From the NCBI GenBank assembly GCA_032164245.1, contig JAVMKO010000003.1:39558890-39622889 (forward strand): a stretch of DNA of 64,000 nt, in the 5' to 3' direction. This DNA is from Sternotherus odoratus (Eukaryota > Chordata > Testudines > Kinosternidae). The position numbers were made by a program, and so were the translations under genes. Each line of letters starts with the position of its first letter. Within the stretch, counting starts at the first letter, position 1. Of this stretch, positions 11,670-23,435 are shown piece after piece. The notes below the pieces were generated by a model, which had not been told where the DNA came from, ran no database searches, and saw only the letters and a program-made list of their open reading frames with translations.

Positions 11670-14435
11670 TGTTCTCCTTTCAGGGCAGCATCAGTTATGA
11701 TGCCCAAAGCACTGTACATTTACAGCTACTCCGAGCAGTAATTCCCCTTTTGTGTTTTTTCTCGGTCTGAGTGAGCAGCTCCATGGAGAGCTTCATACAA
11801 ATGGCAGGTTGGTACACACAAGGACATGCTGCTCTTGCTGGAAGGATAATGTAGTCCTGAGATTTGGAAGCTAAAAAAAGGCCTATCTGCAAGAAACTGA
11901 TTTTTTCTGTGATCCAGCCCCACCACTAATAAGGAAGATGCATCAGCAGACAGGAAATAATGGATCACTTCTCCTTTCCACACTTGTAGGGTCCAATTCA
12001 GTACCCATTGGAGTCAATGGAAAGACTCTTGTTGATTTCAATCGGCATTGGCTTGGGCTATTAATGCACAAAGATGAGCAACCTGCCACAGTTGGAGACA
12101 TTTCTGCTCATTCATTATCCTCCAGTTACTACTCTCTTCCCCGCATGTTTCAAGTGTAGATGATGGTGCAGTAAAATATTCAAGAAACAGCATACAAGTA
12201 GATAGTGGGACGACTAAATTGCTGTGCATTAGATGAAGACTATATCTTCCACCTTTAACATATATTTAATTGTATTTACATGTTAATTCAAGTTAGTGCT
12301 ACAGTTCCATTAGCCAGGCTAGGTCCCAATTTTAGGCACTTAGTAATTTTACCGAAAGATCACCCTTTGTGCTGTTGATAGGCCTGTTCATTCTTAGCCG
12401 AGGAGTGAAGGTTTGCTGTAGCCTTTTTGACTTACCACACTTTAAAGAGTTTCTACAATTTTTGACTTGAATAATTCAATATTGCTTCATTTTAAAATTT
12501 CAGACCTGACATATACATAATCCTCAGAGAGAGGTGTATGCTTAGGAACGTTTGGGGGAAAATTGGCTGAGAATGAAGAGATACAATCATCTGGAAGTAG
12601 GGTACTGCACATGCATATTGTTTGTCTGTCTGGTGTGGGTTTTTTTATTCAATTCCTGAGATTATATGCAAAAACTTAGACTACTATCTCTTTTTCAGAT
12701 ACATACCACTGGTGAAGCATAGGATTGATTTGATTTTGTGATCCCTCCTGTCACCTCAGTTTTGGCAGGCTTGTATTAGTTTTTTCCCTCCAAATAGCTC
12801 CTGAGGCTCAGTCCTGGGCAAATTGCCCTGATTACAGTTCGTTATCTCTGCCTTACTGTGCCCCTTTCCAATCCCACTTTCAATTTAATGAGCCTGACTT
12901 CTTGGGCTTAACCTGTCCTTTTAGTTGGAGTTCCCAATCTGACCTGTTATTTTAAAGTTTTCCTTTAAAATTGATTCTGTTTTTAGGGGTGATAACAGAT
13001 TTTTCACAGGAGACTGTCTTTTAATTTCTTTCATGCTTTCTTGAAACTGAATTTCAAGCCATTTCAATTTTTCAACATACTGTTTCTGAATTGTCTACTG
13101 TGATTTCAGATTGTTCCTCTTTTGCTATAACACTGAGGGGTAAAACCTTATCTTTTAATACCAGGAACATAAATAATCCCTGATCTTCCAATTCTTCCCA
13201 CTCTTCACTGTTGAAGTGGTTTCTTATACCTATGCTTTTTGCTGCAGTTTCATTGCAACTTGTATCAGAAACACCTAGAGAGTCACAGGCTTCTCTTAAA
13301 TGCTCATCCCTTTGCATAAAAGGCCTCCTACCTCAGCATGAAGGTCCTCTAATTCTCGCTCAGCCATATTGTTCACAAACTATTAAATCTTCCCTGGCAG
13401 CTTTTCCTGGAACAGCCAATGGCAGCTTCTAGATAGGTTCATCTCTCAGAGAGATGAGATCATAGCAATTCAGCCTCTCCTGCCTGTGCTTGCCAAATGT
13501 TACACTCCCAGACCAGGGACAGTTTTCAAACAGTAATTTTATTAATCCTAGTATAAAAATCAACAGACAAACAAACAACCACAGCTTGTACCCACTCCAT
13601 TGTTGCTCAATCATTTCACAGCACACAGAGCTCTGCTGCTGCAACCAGAACTATCCCTTTTAGCACCCTTTCATTGCTTAAATGGACAGGGCAAAGGTAC
13701 ATCTAACCCTCACATTCCCTTATGAGAGCTACACTACCTCTGCCTCCTGACAACTGTGCAATAGATTTGTTACCATGGAATTCTCTAAAATATTATATTT
13801 TTCCACTTTATAAGAAAACTAGACTGAAAGTAAATAGAGCAGCACTGAATTATAGTTACTGGGGATAAACAAGGCACTTTGGGTTAATTGATCTATACAA
13901 GTTGATTTATATATATTCAAAATATGTGCTTAGTCCAATGAAAGGTTAGTTTGAATGTCAAGGCTTCTGCTTTTGTGTTCTGCCAATGATAGGTAGAGCC
14001 TCAAAGCTTCTGCACTGAAGTGGCAGCCTTGACATTTGAGACTGCCTACAGGATGCAATAAATAAATATTTTCAAAAGGATGGGAGTACAGTATCTGTTC
14101 ACTACAGGGAAGACTGTGGCTGGCTTTGTATAACAAGGGAAGAGTAGGAAATGGTCAAGGAGCCAGCTACATTCCCATTGAGGCGTACACTAATTAATGC
14201 TAGTGATGGATTATGGGCAGAGTCATAGTCCCACCTCCTCTTCATCAGACAAGCAAGCAGAGGCAGCACTGGGAAAAGACATGAGATATCTAACACAAAG
14301 GTAGTAGCACTCCCCTCCTCGAGGAATTCTGGCTGAGGCAGCCATAATATTTTAATTAAAAAATTAAAACAATATATAATTACCAGGGCATACATTAAAT
14401 GGATTAAAAACAGGCTGATAGGTCTCATAATGTTA
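11670..14435. other. Intergenic DNA, no gene seen
   Basis: Frames of 60 to 108 codons on both strands lack any family signature. The tract 13,440-13,740, with cagtaattttattaatccta and a pyrimidine-rich continuation, may be an eroded LTR but has no defined ends. Confidence 0.45.
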
Positions 14436-14439
14436 TTGT

Positions 14440-15018
14440 AAATGGAGAATAATCATTGAATGGGTCTGTTTCCAGTGGGGTCCTGCAGGGATTGGTTCTT
14501 GGCCCTACGCTATTTAATATTTTCATCGATGACCTTGAAGAAAAAAAAAACCATCCAGGATAAGTGGATTGCACAAAAATTGAAGGAGTGGTAAATAATA
14601 GAGTGATCTAGATCACTTGGTAAAATGGGCACAAGAAAACAAGTTGTAAATGTATACATCTAGGAACAAAGAATGTAGGCCATACTTACAAGATGGGGGA
14701 ACTCTATCCTGGGGAGCAGTAACTCTGGAAGAGGGTTGGTGGGAGAGAGGTAATAATTAGCTGTACATGAGCTCGCAGTACAATACTGTGGCCAAAAAGG
14801 CTAATGCAATCTTGGGATACATATACAGAGGAATCTCCAGTAGGAGTAGAGTGCCTCTATTTTTGGTCACAAAAATGTGATCACTACTAGACTTCTGTGT
14901 CCAGTTCTGGTGTCCACAAAAGAAGAGCGATGTTGATAAATTGGAGAGGGTTGAGAGAAGGGCCATCAGAATGGTTAATGGATTAGAAAATATGCCTTTT
15001 AGTGATAGACTCAAATGC
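14440..15018 (+). mobile_element. CR1 LINE fragment (ORF2, reverse transcriptase region)
   Basis: Plus-strand CR1. ggggtcctgcagggattggt followed by ggccctacgctatttaatat corresponds to the GVLQG..LGPTLFNIFI block of the reverse transcriptase just before the catalytic aspartates. Further on come the blocks for VHLGTKN and for the C-terminal FWCPQK...DKLERV. Stops and deletions break every frame; the catalytic YADD box itself is deleted. The copy meets an opposite-strand CR1 at about 15,020. Confidence 0.8.
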
Positions 15019-15021
15019 TCA

Positions 15022-16280
15022 ATCCTTCCATCCATCACCACCCTCTGACAAACAGAGATGAGGGACACCATTCCTTACACATCCTGGCTAACAGACATTA
15101 ATGGACTTAATCTCCATGAATTTATCCAGTTCTCTTTTAAACCCTGTTATAGTCCTAGCCTTCACAAACCTCAGGCAAGGAGTTCCACAGGCTGACTGTG
15201 CACTGTGTGAAGAAGAACACCCTCCTAGTGAAATAGTTTTTCCTAATATCCAACCTAGACCTCTCCCACTGCAACTTGAGACCATTGCTCCTTGTTCTGT
15301 CATCTGCCAACACTGAAAACAGCCTAGTTTGGATCCAACACTGAAAACAGCCTCTTTGGTTCCTCCCTTCAGATAGTTGAAGGCTGCTATCAATTCCACC
15401 TTCACTTTTCTCTTCTGCACACTGAATAAGCCCAGTTCCCTCAGCTTCTCCTCATAAGTCATGAGCCCCAGCCCCATAATCATTTTCGTTGTCCTTCACT
15501 GGACTCTCTCCAATTTGTCCATATCCTTTCTGCAGTGGGGGTCCCAAAACTTGATGCAATATTCCAGATGAGGCCTCACCAATGCCAAATAGAAGGGAAT
15601 AATCACTTCCACTGATCTGCTGGCGATGCTCCTACTAATGCAGCCCAATATGTCGTTAGCCTTCATGGCAACAAGGGCACACTGCTGACTCATATCCAGC
15701 TTCTCATCCACTGTAATTCCCAGGTCTTTTTCTGCAGAAATGCCATTTAGCCAGTCGGTCCCTAGTCTGTAGCAGTGCATAGGATTCTTCCGTCCTAAGT
15801 GTAGGTCTCTGTTAGGCAGGCATTATTTGTCCATGCTGACTGTTCCTGATCACTTTCCTCTCCTCTAAGTGCTTCAGAATTGATTCCTTAAAGACTTGCT
15901 CTGTGATTTTTCCAGGGACTGAGGTGAGGCTGACTGGATTGTAATTCCCTGGATCCTCCTTCTTCCATTTTTTAAAGGAGGGCACTACATTAGCCCTTTT
16001 CCAGTCATCTGGGACCTCCCCCAATCACCATGAGTTTTCAAGAATAATGGCCAATGGCTCTGCAATCACATCTGCCAATTCCTTTAGTACCCTCAGATGC
16101 AGCGCATTCAGCCCCATGGACTTCTGCTTGTCCAGCTTTTCTAAACAGTCTTGAACCACTTCTTTCTCCACAGAGGGCTGGTCGCTTCCTCCCCATGCTG
16201 TGCTGTGCGGTGCAGTAGTCTGGGAGCTGATCTTGTTTATGAAGACAGAGGCTAAAAAAGCATTGAAGACATTAGTACAT
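15022..16280 (-). mobile_element. CR1 LINE copy, 3' half
   Basis: Long minus-strand CR1 segment that runs from the 3' untranslated end (near 15,022) back through reverse transcriptase codons to about 16,280, where a DNA-element end follows. Orientation is opposite to the neighbouring CR1 at 14.4-15.0 kb, so two separate insertions lie head to tail in inverted order. Confidence 0.85.
15088..16024 (-). pseudogene. CR1 reverse transcriptase, decayed
   Basis: Three consecutive minus-strand frame pieces together spell the C-terminal half of CR1 ORF2. 15,812-16,024 has VPDDWKRANVVPSFKK and EDPGNYNPVSLTSVPGK, the hallmark finger motif of non-LTR reverse transcriptase. 15,496-15,780 has EKDLGITVDEKLDMSQQC and VRPHLEYCIKFWDPH. 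15,088-15,483 has MTYEEKLRELGLFSVQKRK and GFKRELDKFM. The pieces are separated by stops and a missing central palm region, so no active enzyme can be made. It belongs to the mobile element and has no host role. Confidence 0.85.
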
Positions 16281-16282
16281 CT

Positions 16283-16535
16283 AGTCTAGACATGATAAAT
16301 CACCCCCCGAGCTCTCTGCCATTGACCCCCGAGTGCTCTCCCATTGACTCTTGTACTCCACCTCCGCAAGAGGTGTAGGCAGAGTCGACAGGGGAGTGAC
16401 AGCGGTTGACTCACCACAGCGAAGACACGACGGTGAGTAGGTCTAACTACGTTGACTTCAGCTACGTTATTTACGTAGCTGAAGTTGTGTAACTTAGATA
16501 AAAAAAACCCATCCCTCCAGTGTACACCAGGTCTC
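16283..16535 (-). mobile_element. Non-autonomous DNA transposon, one intact end
   Basis: On the minus strand it begins gagacctggtgtacactgga and continues with a 13-bp hairpin (arms 16,455-16,467 and 16,473-16,485, five-base loop). It then runs through blocks with gactctgcctacacctc to tcatgtctagactagatg. A terminal piece of the same family lies at 28,276-28,318. The far end is missing here. Confidence 0.6.
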
Positions 16536-16539
16536 AGTT

Positions 16540-17355
16540 TTCAGCCTTGTCTCTTACAACTCCACTCTAGGACCTGCTTGTCTTGCAGTTTGTTAAAATA
16601 ATTGACATCTATGCATACAAGTGTAAAGTTGATGTAAAATGTTACCATTCTCATTTCCACCCACTTTGCACAGGTGTAAATAACTACAAAGAGTGCAAGG
16701 CAGAAAAGAATTAGGGCAGAGGTGAGTTATAATTTCCTAGAAATGCAACATTTGTGCTGTTAAGGCTTTAAATTTATCTCTCTCTTCATAAGGAGCACTT
16801 GTCATGAGTCTGATTGGAAGCCCATTGAAGTCAATTTTTTCATTGATTCCAGTGAGCATAGAATCATATCTCACCTGGGGGAGATTTACAAAGGTGATCA
16901 GTAACAATGTATCACTACCACTGTTCCAGAAGAAGCCAAAGTAAACCTAAATCACACTAAAAAAGGCAAAGAGAAGGGAGAAGAGAGAGGGAAACTCATT
17001 CAATACAATTCAAACACAACACAATTTTTTTTAAAAACGTTATTTTCAGTTATGAATAAAAATACTTTATATAATGAAAAGTTCAATATCAGTTTCTGAA
17101 TTGTCTACTTATATTTTATTTCCACGTATCATCAGTTTACATTGTGAACAGGAAGGCTGGGTTTTCCATTAGGTAGCTTGGATTACTTATTTTGATGGCC
17201 AATGAATAGATATTTGATACTTTACTGAATTACCGCGTGAATAACAGACTAAAAATATGAAGCAGTAATTCTGCATGCTTTTATTTGTGTGCTAGTGAAG
17301 TTTGATTATTAAGTTTATCCTTTGATTTTACTAATTCTGAAAATATTTAATGGAC
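16540..17355. other. Intergenic DNA, nothing recognised
   Basis: AT-rich. The tract 16,616-16,720 (ccactttgcacaggtgtaaa) resembles half of the small inverted-repeat element at 45,918-46,063. Confidence 0.45.
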
Positions 17356-17359
17356 TTAT

Positions 17360-17945
17360 GTTGAGGTATTTACCCCGCACAGGCTGGGAAAGGGTCAATG
17401 TGCACCTGAGAGACCAATTAACCTGGGGGAGAGCAGGGCTTCTTCCCATAAAGAGTTCGGTGAGCCCAGTTGGGGAGAGAAGACCCAGAGAAGAGGAGAT
17501 AGAGAGTTCACTCTCTCTGGGAAGTAGCCTGAAAAAAGGCTGAGAAGCAAAGCAAAGAGGCTACTCCAGGAGTGAGCTGTAAACCTGACTGGCGATAGGT
17601 ACCCTGAGGATCTGTAGCTTGCCTGAACTCTTAAGTGAGGGAAGGAGCATATTAGCCTCTGGGCAGTGGAGTTGTTAAAGACACAGGAGTGAGATACTGT
17701 AGTGGACAAGGTGTACTGTGAGGAAAAAGTGACCAGCTGAGCTGAAGGTTTGGTTTTGTTGATGTTTCTGTTGGACTTTCATAAAGAACTCTGTAGCCCT
17801 GGAAGGGGCAGGACTTGGCCAAGCAGTCTGGCTGGAGGACCAAGACACTTCTTTAGCCACAGCAGGACAAAGACAGGAGGGGGAAACGGAGGCAAATGTT
17901 GCTGCAATACCACTGCAAGGAGGTGGTGAGCTGGCATGACAATTT
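17360..17945 (+). mobile_element. Possible LTR-derived sequence
   Basis: A 0.6-kb GC-richer, purine-rich block ending with ctgtagccctggaaggggca and a tract of ggcaaatgttgctgcaa. Such composition and the cataaagaactctgtag run recall chelonian LTRs. No TG/CA ends or duplication were found. Frames through it have no family resemblance. Confidence 0.3.
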
Positions 17946-17949
17946 TGAC

Positions 17950-18740
17950 ACAGGACTAAATTCAGTTCTGGTGTTACTACATAAACTTCTCTGATGTGAC
18001 TTCATTGATTTTAGTGGAGTTTTACCAAGTATGAATATGGCCCAGTGTATTAAGAAAAGTGTTCAGTAACTTTATATTTAAACTGGCTAATTTCCTTTCA
18101 AATAAAACAAGTAGTCTAGGTGCAAAAAAAAATCAAACAAAAAACCCCCCATGAAAATGAAATTACTATTTTATAGTAGGCTTCTTCCCCCTGTTTAGGG
18201 TATATGTCTACTGTAAACATTTAGAGCTGGTCCATAAACAGATTTGCAATAAAATAACAAAAGGTTTGAGTTAAAACTGATTTATTTAATTTGGTGTAAA
18301 ATTATTCCAATCTAGATTCTTTTTTCAAAACAGAAGTGTGTCTGCTTCACCTAAAGTCACTAACAAACTGATCTTTGCTAAATCAGCTGTAGCCGCTTTG
18401 ATTTTTAAAAAGCTTCCATTCACAGACTTGTGTAGTTCCAGCCTCCTCTGCTTTCTCTGTACAATACAAAAAAAAAAAAGCAGACTGAGCATATCCATAG
18501 GCCAAATAGTCTACCAAGATGAAAGCTACAATTTAGGAGCAGACATTTAATTCACTAGGTTGTAGGAAATTACAATAAGGCTGAGCACAAGAGTGTTCTT
18601 CGGAGCTGTTATCCATTCTAAAGAGAAAAGTTTTGGCCACAGGTGAAACTTCACCCCTTGCCATACAATGCATAGGTTAAAATAGGAAGCAAGGCTTCAT
18701 GTTTCTCTGCAAAATGGGATCATTGCAATGATAGCCATTA
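17950..18740. other. Intergenic DNA, no gene seen
   Basis: AT-rich sequence with short A-runs at about 18,124 and 18,468. No open frame resembles a protein. Confidence 0.5.
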
Positions 18741-18744
18741 GGGC

Positions 18745-18907
18745 CTGATTTTCAAAGGTAGCTATATTCTTAAAGATGCAGATAGGTGTTAGTATTTTTC
18801 AAAAGCACCTAACCTGATTAGGCACCTCATTCCAATTGAAATCGTACTAGACACCTACAGTATATGCATTTTTAGCTGTCTAAATAAATACCTTTGAAAA
18901 TCTGGTC
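18745..18907. mobile_element. Small inverted-repeat element (MITE-like)
   Basis: The ends pair as cctgattttcaaaggtagct against an inverted ataaatacctttgaaaatc..g; the interior carries repeats of cacctaa. The structure fits a widely dispersed short turtle repeat. No coding capacity. Confidence 0.55.
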
Positions 18908-18909
18908 TA

Positions 18910-20750
18910 AACTTGTACTGTTTCAACTAAAAATGTAACTGTTAAACTGCTGTAACTTCTAGGTGTACAGCAGGATGCCAAAAAGGGAGACTAAAAGCTA
19001 AGCATATTCTTCACAGCAAATCAGTGTTCTGTAGACATTTATTTTTTATAAAAGCTTCCAGTTTTGCAAGCATAAATGTTATCATGAAATGCTACCTACT
19101 TGACTACACCTGTAAAATAGGAGGTTTTGAAGTGTCTTCACATTTTTCATATTTTAAAAATACACATTTTCAAATATAATTATTTTACAAGAGGAGTTGT
19201 GGGTGCTTTTGGTGAGGCAAACTGAGTAGGTGGATATGATGTGGCAGAGCTCTGTCCATGAAACAATAATCCTGCATTTCACAAAGAAAGGAAGCTACAG
19301 ATTAACAAAACAAAATGCCCTGAATTGAAACTGAATTTCAGATAGCACAAATAGCAATGTGAGAGCTCTCAAATCCTCTAAGCAAAAAGAAAAACAAAAT
19401 GTGGAGCAGATCAGGGAATTTGAGAGATGAAATGAAAGGGGCAGAAATAAAAATTGACAGACTCTGGCTACAGCAACAGATGTGTAGGATGATATAGACA
19501 CCAGATTCCATGAACATGGAAGGTATTGTGGTTGCTATTGAGGGCAGAGAGAGAATCAGGGGAAAAGAACCACAACTACCATTTAAGAAATTACTCAAGT
19601 TAAACACTATATGAAGAAAGTCAGAGGCACATGGCCTAAGCAGAAAAGCATCTTAGTGGTCTGGAAAATAAACGTAAATAGCTTGAATCCAGTATAAAAT
19701 AATCCACTAACAGCTTCAGAAAACTGGATTATTTGGTGAATAGGTCCAACAGGGCAGAGTGCATCCACTCACCCTTCCAGAAGATGTAAATTGTGATGAT
19801 CTAGTGGAGTTGATAGAAGATAATGTTGCAAGGTATCCTACAAATAATGAACAAAGACATCTGAATAGATACTGCACTGCAATAGTTCTGAGAGCATGTT
19901 CAGTGTCCACCAGAGACACAGGCAAAATGCATTATTTTTAAATGGTTATCGCCTGATATTTAAGTGTGCTGAGCACTTGAAGCTCTCTTGGACTTTTATG
20001 AAACTTGTGGGTGCTCAGCACTTCTGAAAACTAGGCAGTAGTGTCCAGGGAAAGAAATCTTAACCATCAGTGAATATGCAAGATCAGGGAGATCTGTCAT
20101 AATTCAGTAATTGACCCCTTCCTTGAATTCATCTAAGAATTGAAACGCATACAGTGCGACTCCAAAGAGAAAAAGGAAACAATGCAGGAGTAAAATATTG
20201 AATGTTCTTTGTTTTTGCCTTGGTTGGGAGTGAAGTGGTATTTCACAGTAAAATTTTCTCACTGACAATGGAGATTTAGGACTTTACTGAGATGGCCATT
20301 CAGAATCAGATCAGGTAAGCTTCTTGGCAGTCTGTCAACCCTGATGTCATACAGCTGTAACCTACCAAACGAAACTGGAGGAAAATCACAGCATGACTGT
20401 GAATCTTGTAATTAAATGGACAAGTTATTCTGAATGAGTATAGGGACTGGAGAACAAACCCAATAGGTTTGGGAAAATAACCTAAAAATCTCTCCTGCTG
20501 CAGTGGTTGCATCAGTGATTAATTGGAAATTGTATTTTTGATCACTTTGTCTCCTTCTCTGAAGCATCAGAGATGGCCACAGCTGAAGATGGGATACTAG
20601 ATGAGGTTGGACACAGTGCTCTAAGGTAGTACTGAGAATTCTTTCTCAGAATCTTGGTTGGTGGGTATTGCAAGCTCAAGGAGGAATTTTCCCCCAGTTG
20701 TGATTGGCAGTCACCCGGGGGGAGGGGGAAGTGAGGAGGAGTCACCTTCC
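18910..20750. other. Intergenic DNA, no gene seen
   Basis: Several frames of 60 to 89 codons exist on the minus strand, rich in Ser, Leu and Phe as expected of reverse-complemented A-rich DNA. A gtgctcagcacttctgaaaa tract at about 20,012 is a scrap of a dispersed repeat. Confidence 0.45.
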
Positions 20751-20756
20751 CCTTCA

Positions 20757-21071
20757 GCAGGGTTTCTCAAGCCATGGGTTGGGACCCAAAATTGAGTCAC
20801 CAGGATGTTTCAAAGAGTCACATGGCAAATTCTTGGCTCCTGTTCCACATTGCTGGCTGGACTTGCCTCTCTGCTCCAAACACTGCAATACCTGGGGTCC
20901 CAGTGCCACTCAGGTTTGGCCCAGCCATCATGATTAGGGGAGTCCGGGTGGGCCAAATATGAGTGAGTGGCACTTCAACCCCATAAGCCAGGTCACAACT
21001 CCACTCTCACAAATTTGGTCCAGGCAGGAGGGTGGGGCCTAACCTGACTGGCACTGCAACCCCAGAGGATG
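20757..21071 (+). mobile_element. Older hAT-like fragment, host of the next insertion
   Basis: Begins gcagggtttctcaagccatg, the style of a hAT left end (compare the right end at 30,554-30,597). It continues to the point where the 876-bp hAT element starts; the sequence after 21,963 may be its continuation. No target duplication is visible for this older copy. Confidence 0.4.
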
Positions 21072-21079
21072 CACTACTC

Positions 21080-21955
21080 CAGGGGTCTGCAACCTTTACC
21101 ACTCAAAGAGCCATTTGGACCCGTTTCCCACAGTAAAGAAAACACTGGGAGCCACAAAACCCTTTTGACATTTAAAATGAAATAACACTGCATATAACGT
21201 TTTTTTTGCCTTTATGCTATGTATAAACAAACTATAATGTGTTGCATTTATGAAATCAATGAACGACTGCAGAGAAAACAAAATTACATTTCTGCATGCA
21301 ACAAAACATTTTGAGCTCTGAAAAAAAGACGTTCCTTCCCTCCCTCCCCCCCCCTCCGGCCGTGCTCTCGCTCTTCTTCCTCCCCCCCCTTCCTCCCCCC
21401 CGCTCTGGCCATGCTCTCACTCTTCTTCCCTCCCCCCCCTCCGGCCGTGCTCTCGCTCTTCTTCCTCCCCCCCCTTCCTCCCCCCCCCGCTCCCCCCTGC
21501 TCCGGCCGTGCTCTCGCTCTTCTTCCCTCCCCCTCCCCTCCGGCCGTGCTCTCGCTCTTCTTCCTCCCCCCCCCCGGCCGTGCTTTCACTCCCCCCCTCC
21601 CCCAGCTTGCCTTGCCTTGCCTCGTGCCCCGGCCCCGGCTCGCTCTTATCCGCCGGCTCCGCCGCGCTTCGCCTCCTGCCCCGGCCCCGGCCCGACTCGC
21701 ACTTCTCCGCCGGCTCCGCCTCGCCTCGTGCCCCGGCCCCGGCTCCGCCTCCGTTCTTCTCCCCCCCCCCGCCGCTCGCCTCTTATTGACCCCGCCCCTC
21801 TCTTTCGGCTGCGGCTCCGCGCACTGGTTGGACAGTGCTGGCGGGCCGCATAGAAAACAGTCTGCGGGCCGGTTAAAATTAGAACACACAGGGAGCCGCA
21901 TCGGAGGGATGAAAGAGCCGCATGCGGCTCCGGAGCCGCGGGTTGCAGACCCCTG
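21080..21955. mobile_element. Non-autonomous hAT transposon with 8-bp target duplication
   Basis: Both ends are perfect 15-bp inverted repeats (caggggtctgcaacc). The flanks carry an exact 8-bp duplication, cactactc, at 21,072-21,079 and 21,956-21,963, the hallmark of hAT transposition. There is no transposase. The interior holds GC-rich tandem repeats and ends in a block rich in gccgcatgcggctccggagc. The exact duplication points to a fairly young insertion. Confidence 0.92.
21345..21780. repeat. GC-rich minisatellite inside the hAT element
   Basis: About six copies of a unit with core ccggccgtgctctcgctctt followed by cttcctccccccc fill 21,357-21,590. A second array with a roughly 52-bp unit (core tgccccggccccggctc) follows at 21,615-21,760. 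The poly-pyrimidine content opens long frames on both strands (up to 285 codons on minus) that encode only low-complexity Arg/Gly/Ser or Pro/Leu/Ser repeats. Confidence 0.9.
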
Positions 21956-22089
21956 CACTACTCTGAGCTGAGAGCCAAGCCCAGACAGCCCCACAGTAGA
22001 GAAGCTGTAGGAGCCACCACTGTGGATGAATGCCAAGCAGGACCCAACCCCCATGGGGGACAGAACATGACTGAAACCACCCAAGCGCC

Positions 22090-22870
22090 TTTTGACATTA
22101 TTGACATATACTGTGACCATATAGATCATTGTTGCAACCACTGTTATATATTTACAGCAAATATTGTATAAAGGTTGTCATGTGAGGTGTCTAGGAAAAG
22201 GTTATGATTATGCTATCTATATGTGTGTATCAATTTTGTCATTGAAATTATGTATTTATATCTCAATGTGTTGAATTTTAAGTAGCATCAGTGAAGCATT
22301 TGGTCAGCTTATTGAGAAAGGACTATTCTGAATAAGTGCCCAATCAAAAAACACTTAATTGACAATGGACTTTGGGAGATGCCAACCCACATCTGAGCTT
22401 TCCTGGGAACGTTCAAACTAACATGTAAACAATGGCATCGGCCTGTAAAGAACTGAGTCACACATGGACATGTGACTTTCCCATGTGACTCCAAACTCCA
22501 TCTTGCTGCTATGACTTTCCAATGCAAAAACAAAGGGGTGTCCTTCCACATGGCAGAGAATATAAAAAGCTCTGGAAAACTCTCCATTTTGTCTTCAATC
22601 CTGCTTCTTACTTCTGGAGGAACCTTGCTACAAATTGAAGCTCTGAACAAAAGAATGAATGACCCATCCAAGCTATGGGTGTATTCCTGAGATTTGATTT
22701 GAACCTGCAGTTTATTCCATCACTGCTACAAGCCTGAACCAATAACTTTCCCATTACTGTATGTAATTGATTCCATTTAACCAGTTTTAGCTCTCATCTA
22801 TATTTCACTATTTCCCTCCATTTCATTAGCATCCACTAAATATTAAAGTTTGCCCAACTTGCCCCTCTAG
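22090..22870 (+). mobile_element. LTR-like remnant
   Basis: aggttgtcatgtgaggtgtc and aggaaaaggttatgattatg near the start, a TATA-type box gaatataaaaagctctgg at about 22,558, and a long AT-rich 3' part resemble a chelonian ERVL-type LTR in plus orientation. Ends and target duplication could not be fixed. No internal coding region is attached, so if real it is a solo LTR. Confidence 0.45.
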
Positions 22871-23129
22871 TGAGAAGGATATTTCATTTACTGATAATGG
22901 GTCAATTTCTGTTCTATCAGTGTAAATCCAGAGTGATTCCATAGTAGTGAGCATGATTCTCTTCTCACTTATGCCATTCTTACACTGGTAACCCCTGGTA
23001 GGGGACTCCAGTCTAGGAATCTGTCTGGCAGAATGCTGGGGGTCTAGATTAGTTCACAACTTCTTAATAAACCCAGCACAGGAACAGAAAATTGCCCATG
23101 CAACCAGTGGTGCTGGAACAATTTTTATA

Positions 23130-23435
23130 GTGGGGATGCTGATGACAGAAACCATGTATTTGGTGTTATTACTTCTTCAAGCCAGGGGCTATGGCAGCAC
23201 CCCTCAGTCCACCACCATGGCATGGAACTGGGATTCACTTTGCTCTGGACTCTGTGTCTTGTACTTCTTGCTCCTGGTCCCTGGCTTGACTTCCTGGCCT
23301 CCTGACCTGACGCTGGTTACTGATTTGTGGTTCTGCTTTCAAGTTTGTCTCCAGCTTCTGATTCTTGATAACGTGACCTACCTGGCTCCTGACACTCAAC
23401 TTTTTGTTTGCCCTCTGGCCTGTCTCAGACTATTA
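23130..23435. other. Pyrimidine-rich intergenic block
   Basis: Repeated cctggctcctgac-like words give an open frame on the plus strand rich in Leu and Cys. The frame runs straight into the hAT element that follows, which argues against a gene. Similar words resume after the element, at 24,167. Confidence 0.45.

Noticed and set aside
20940..21071. Single larger hAT element spanning 20,757-22,060
   Set aside because: Inner ends at 21,080 and 21,955 have their own exact duplication, and no outer duplication was found, so only the inner element is firmly supported.
21284..22141. Minus-strand frame of 285 codons, with overlapping plus-strand frames of 185 and 186 codons
   Set aside because: Open only because of the GC-rich tandem arrays; products are low-complexity Arg/Gly/Ser or Pro/Leu repeats, and the frame crosses the hAT boundary.
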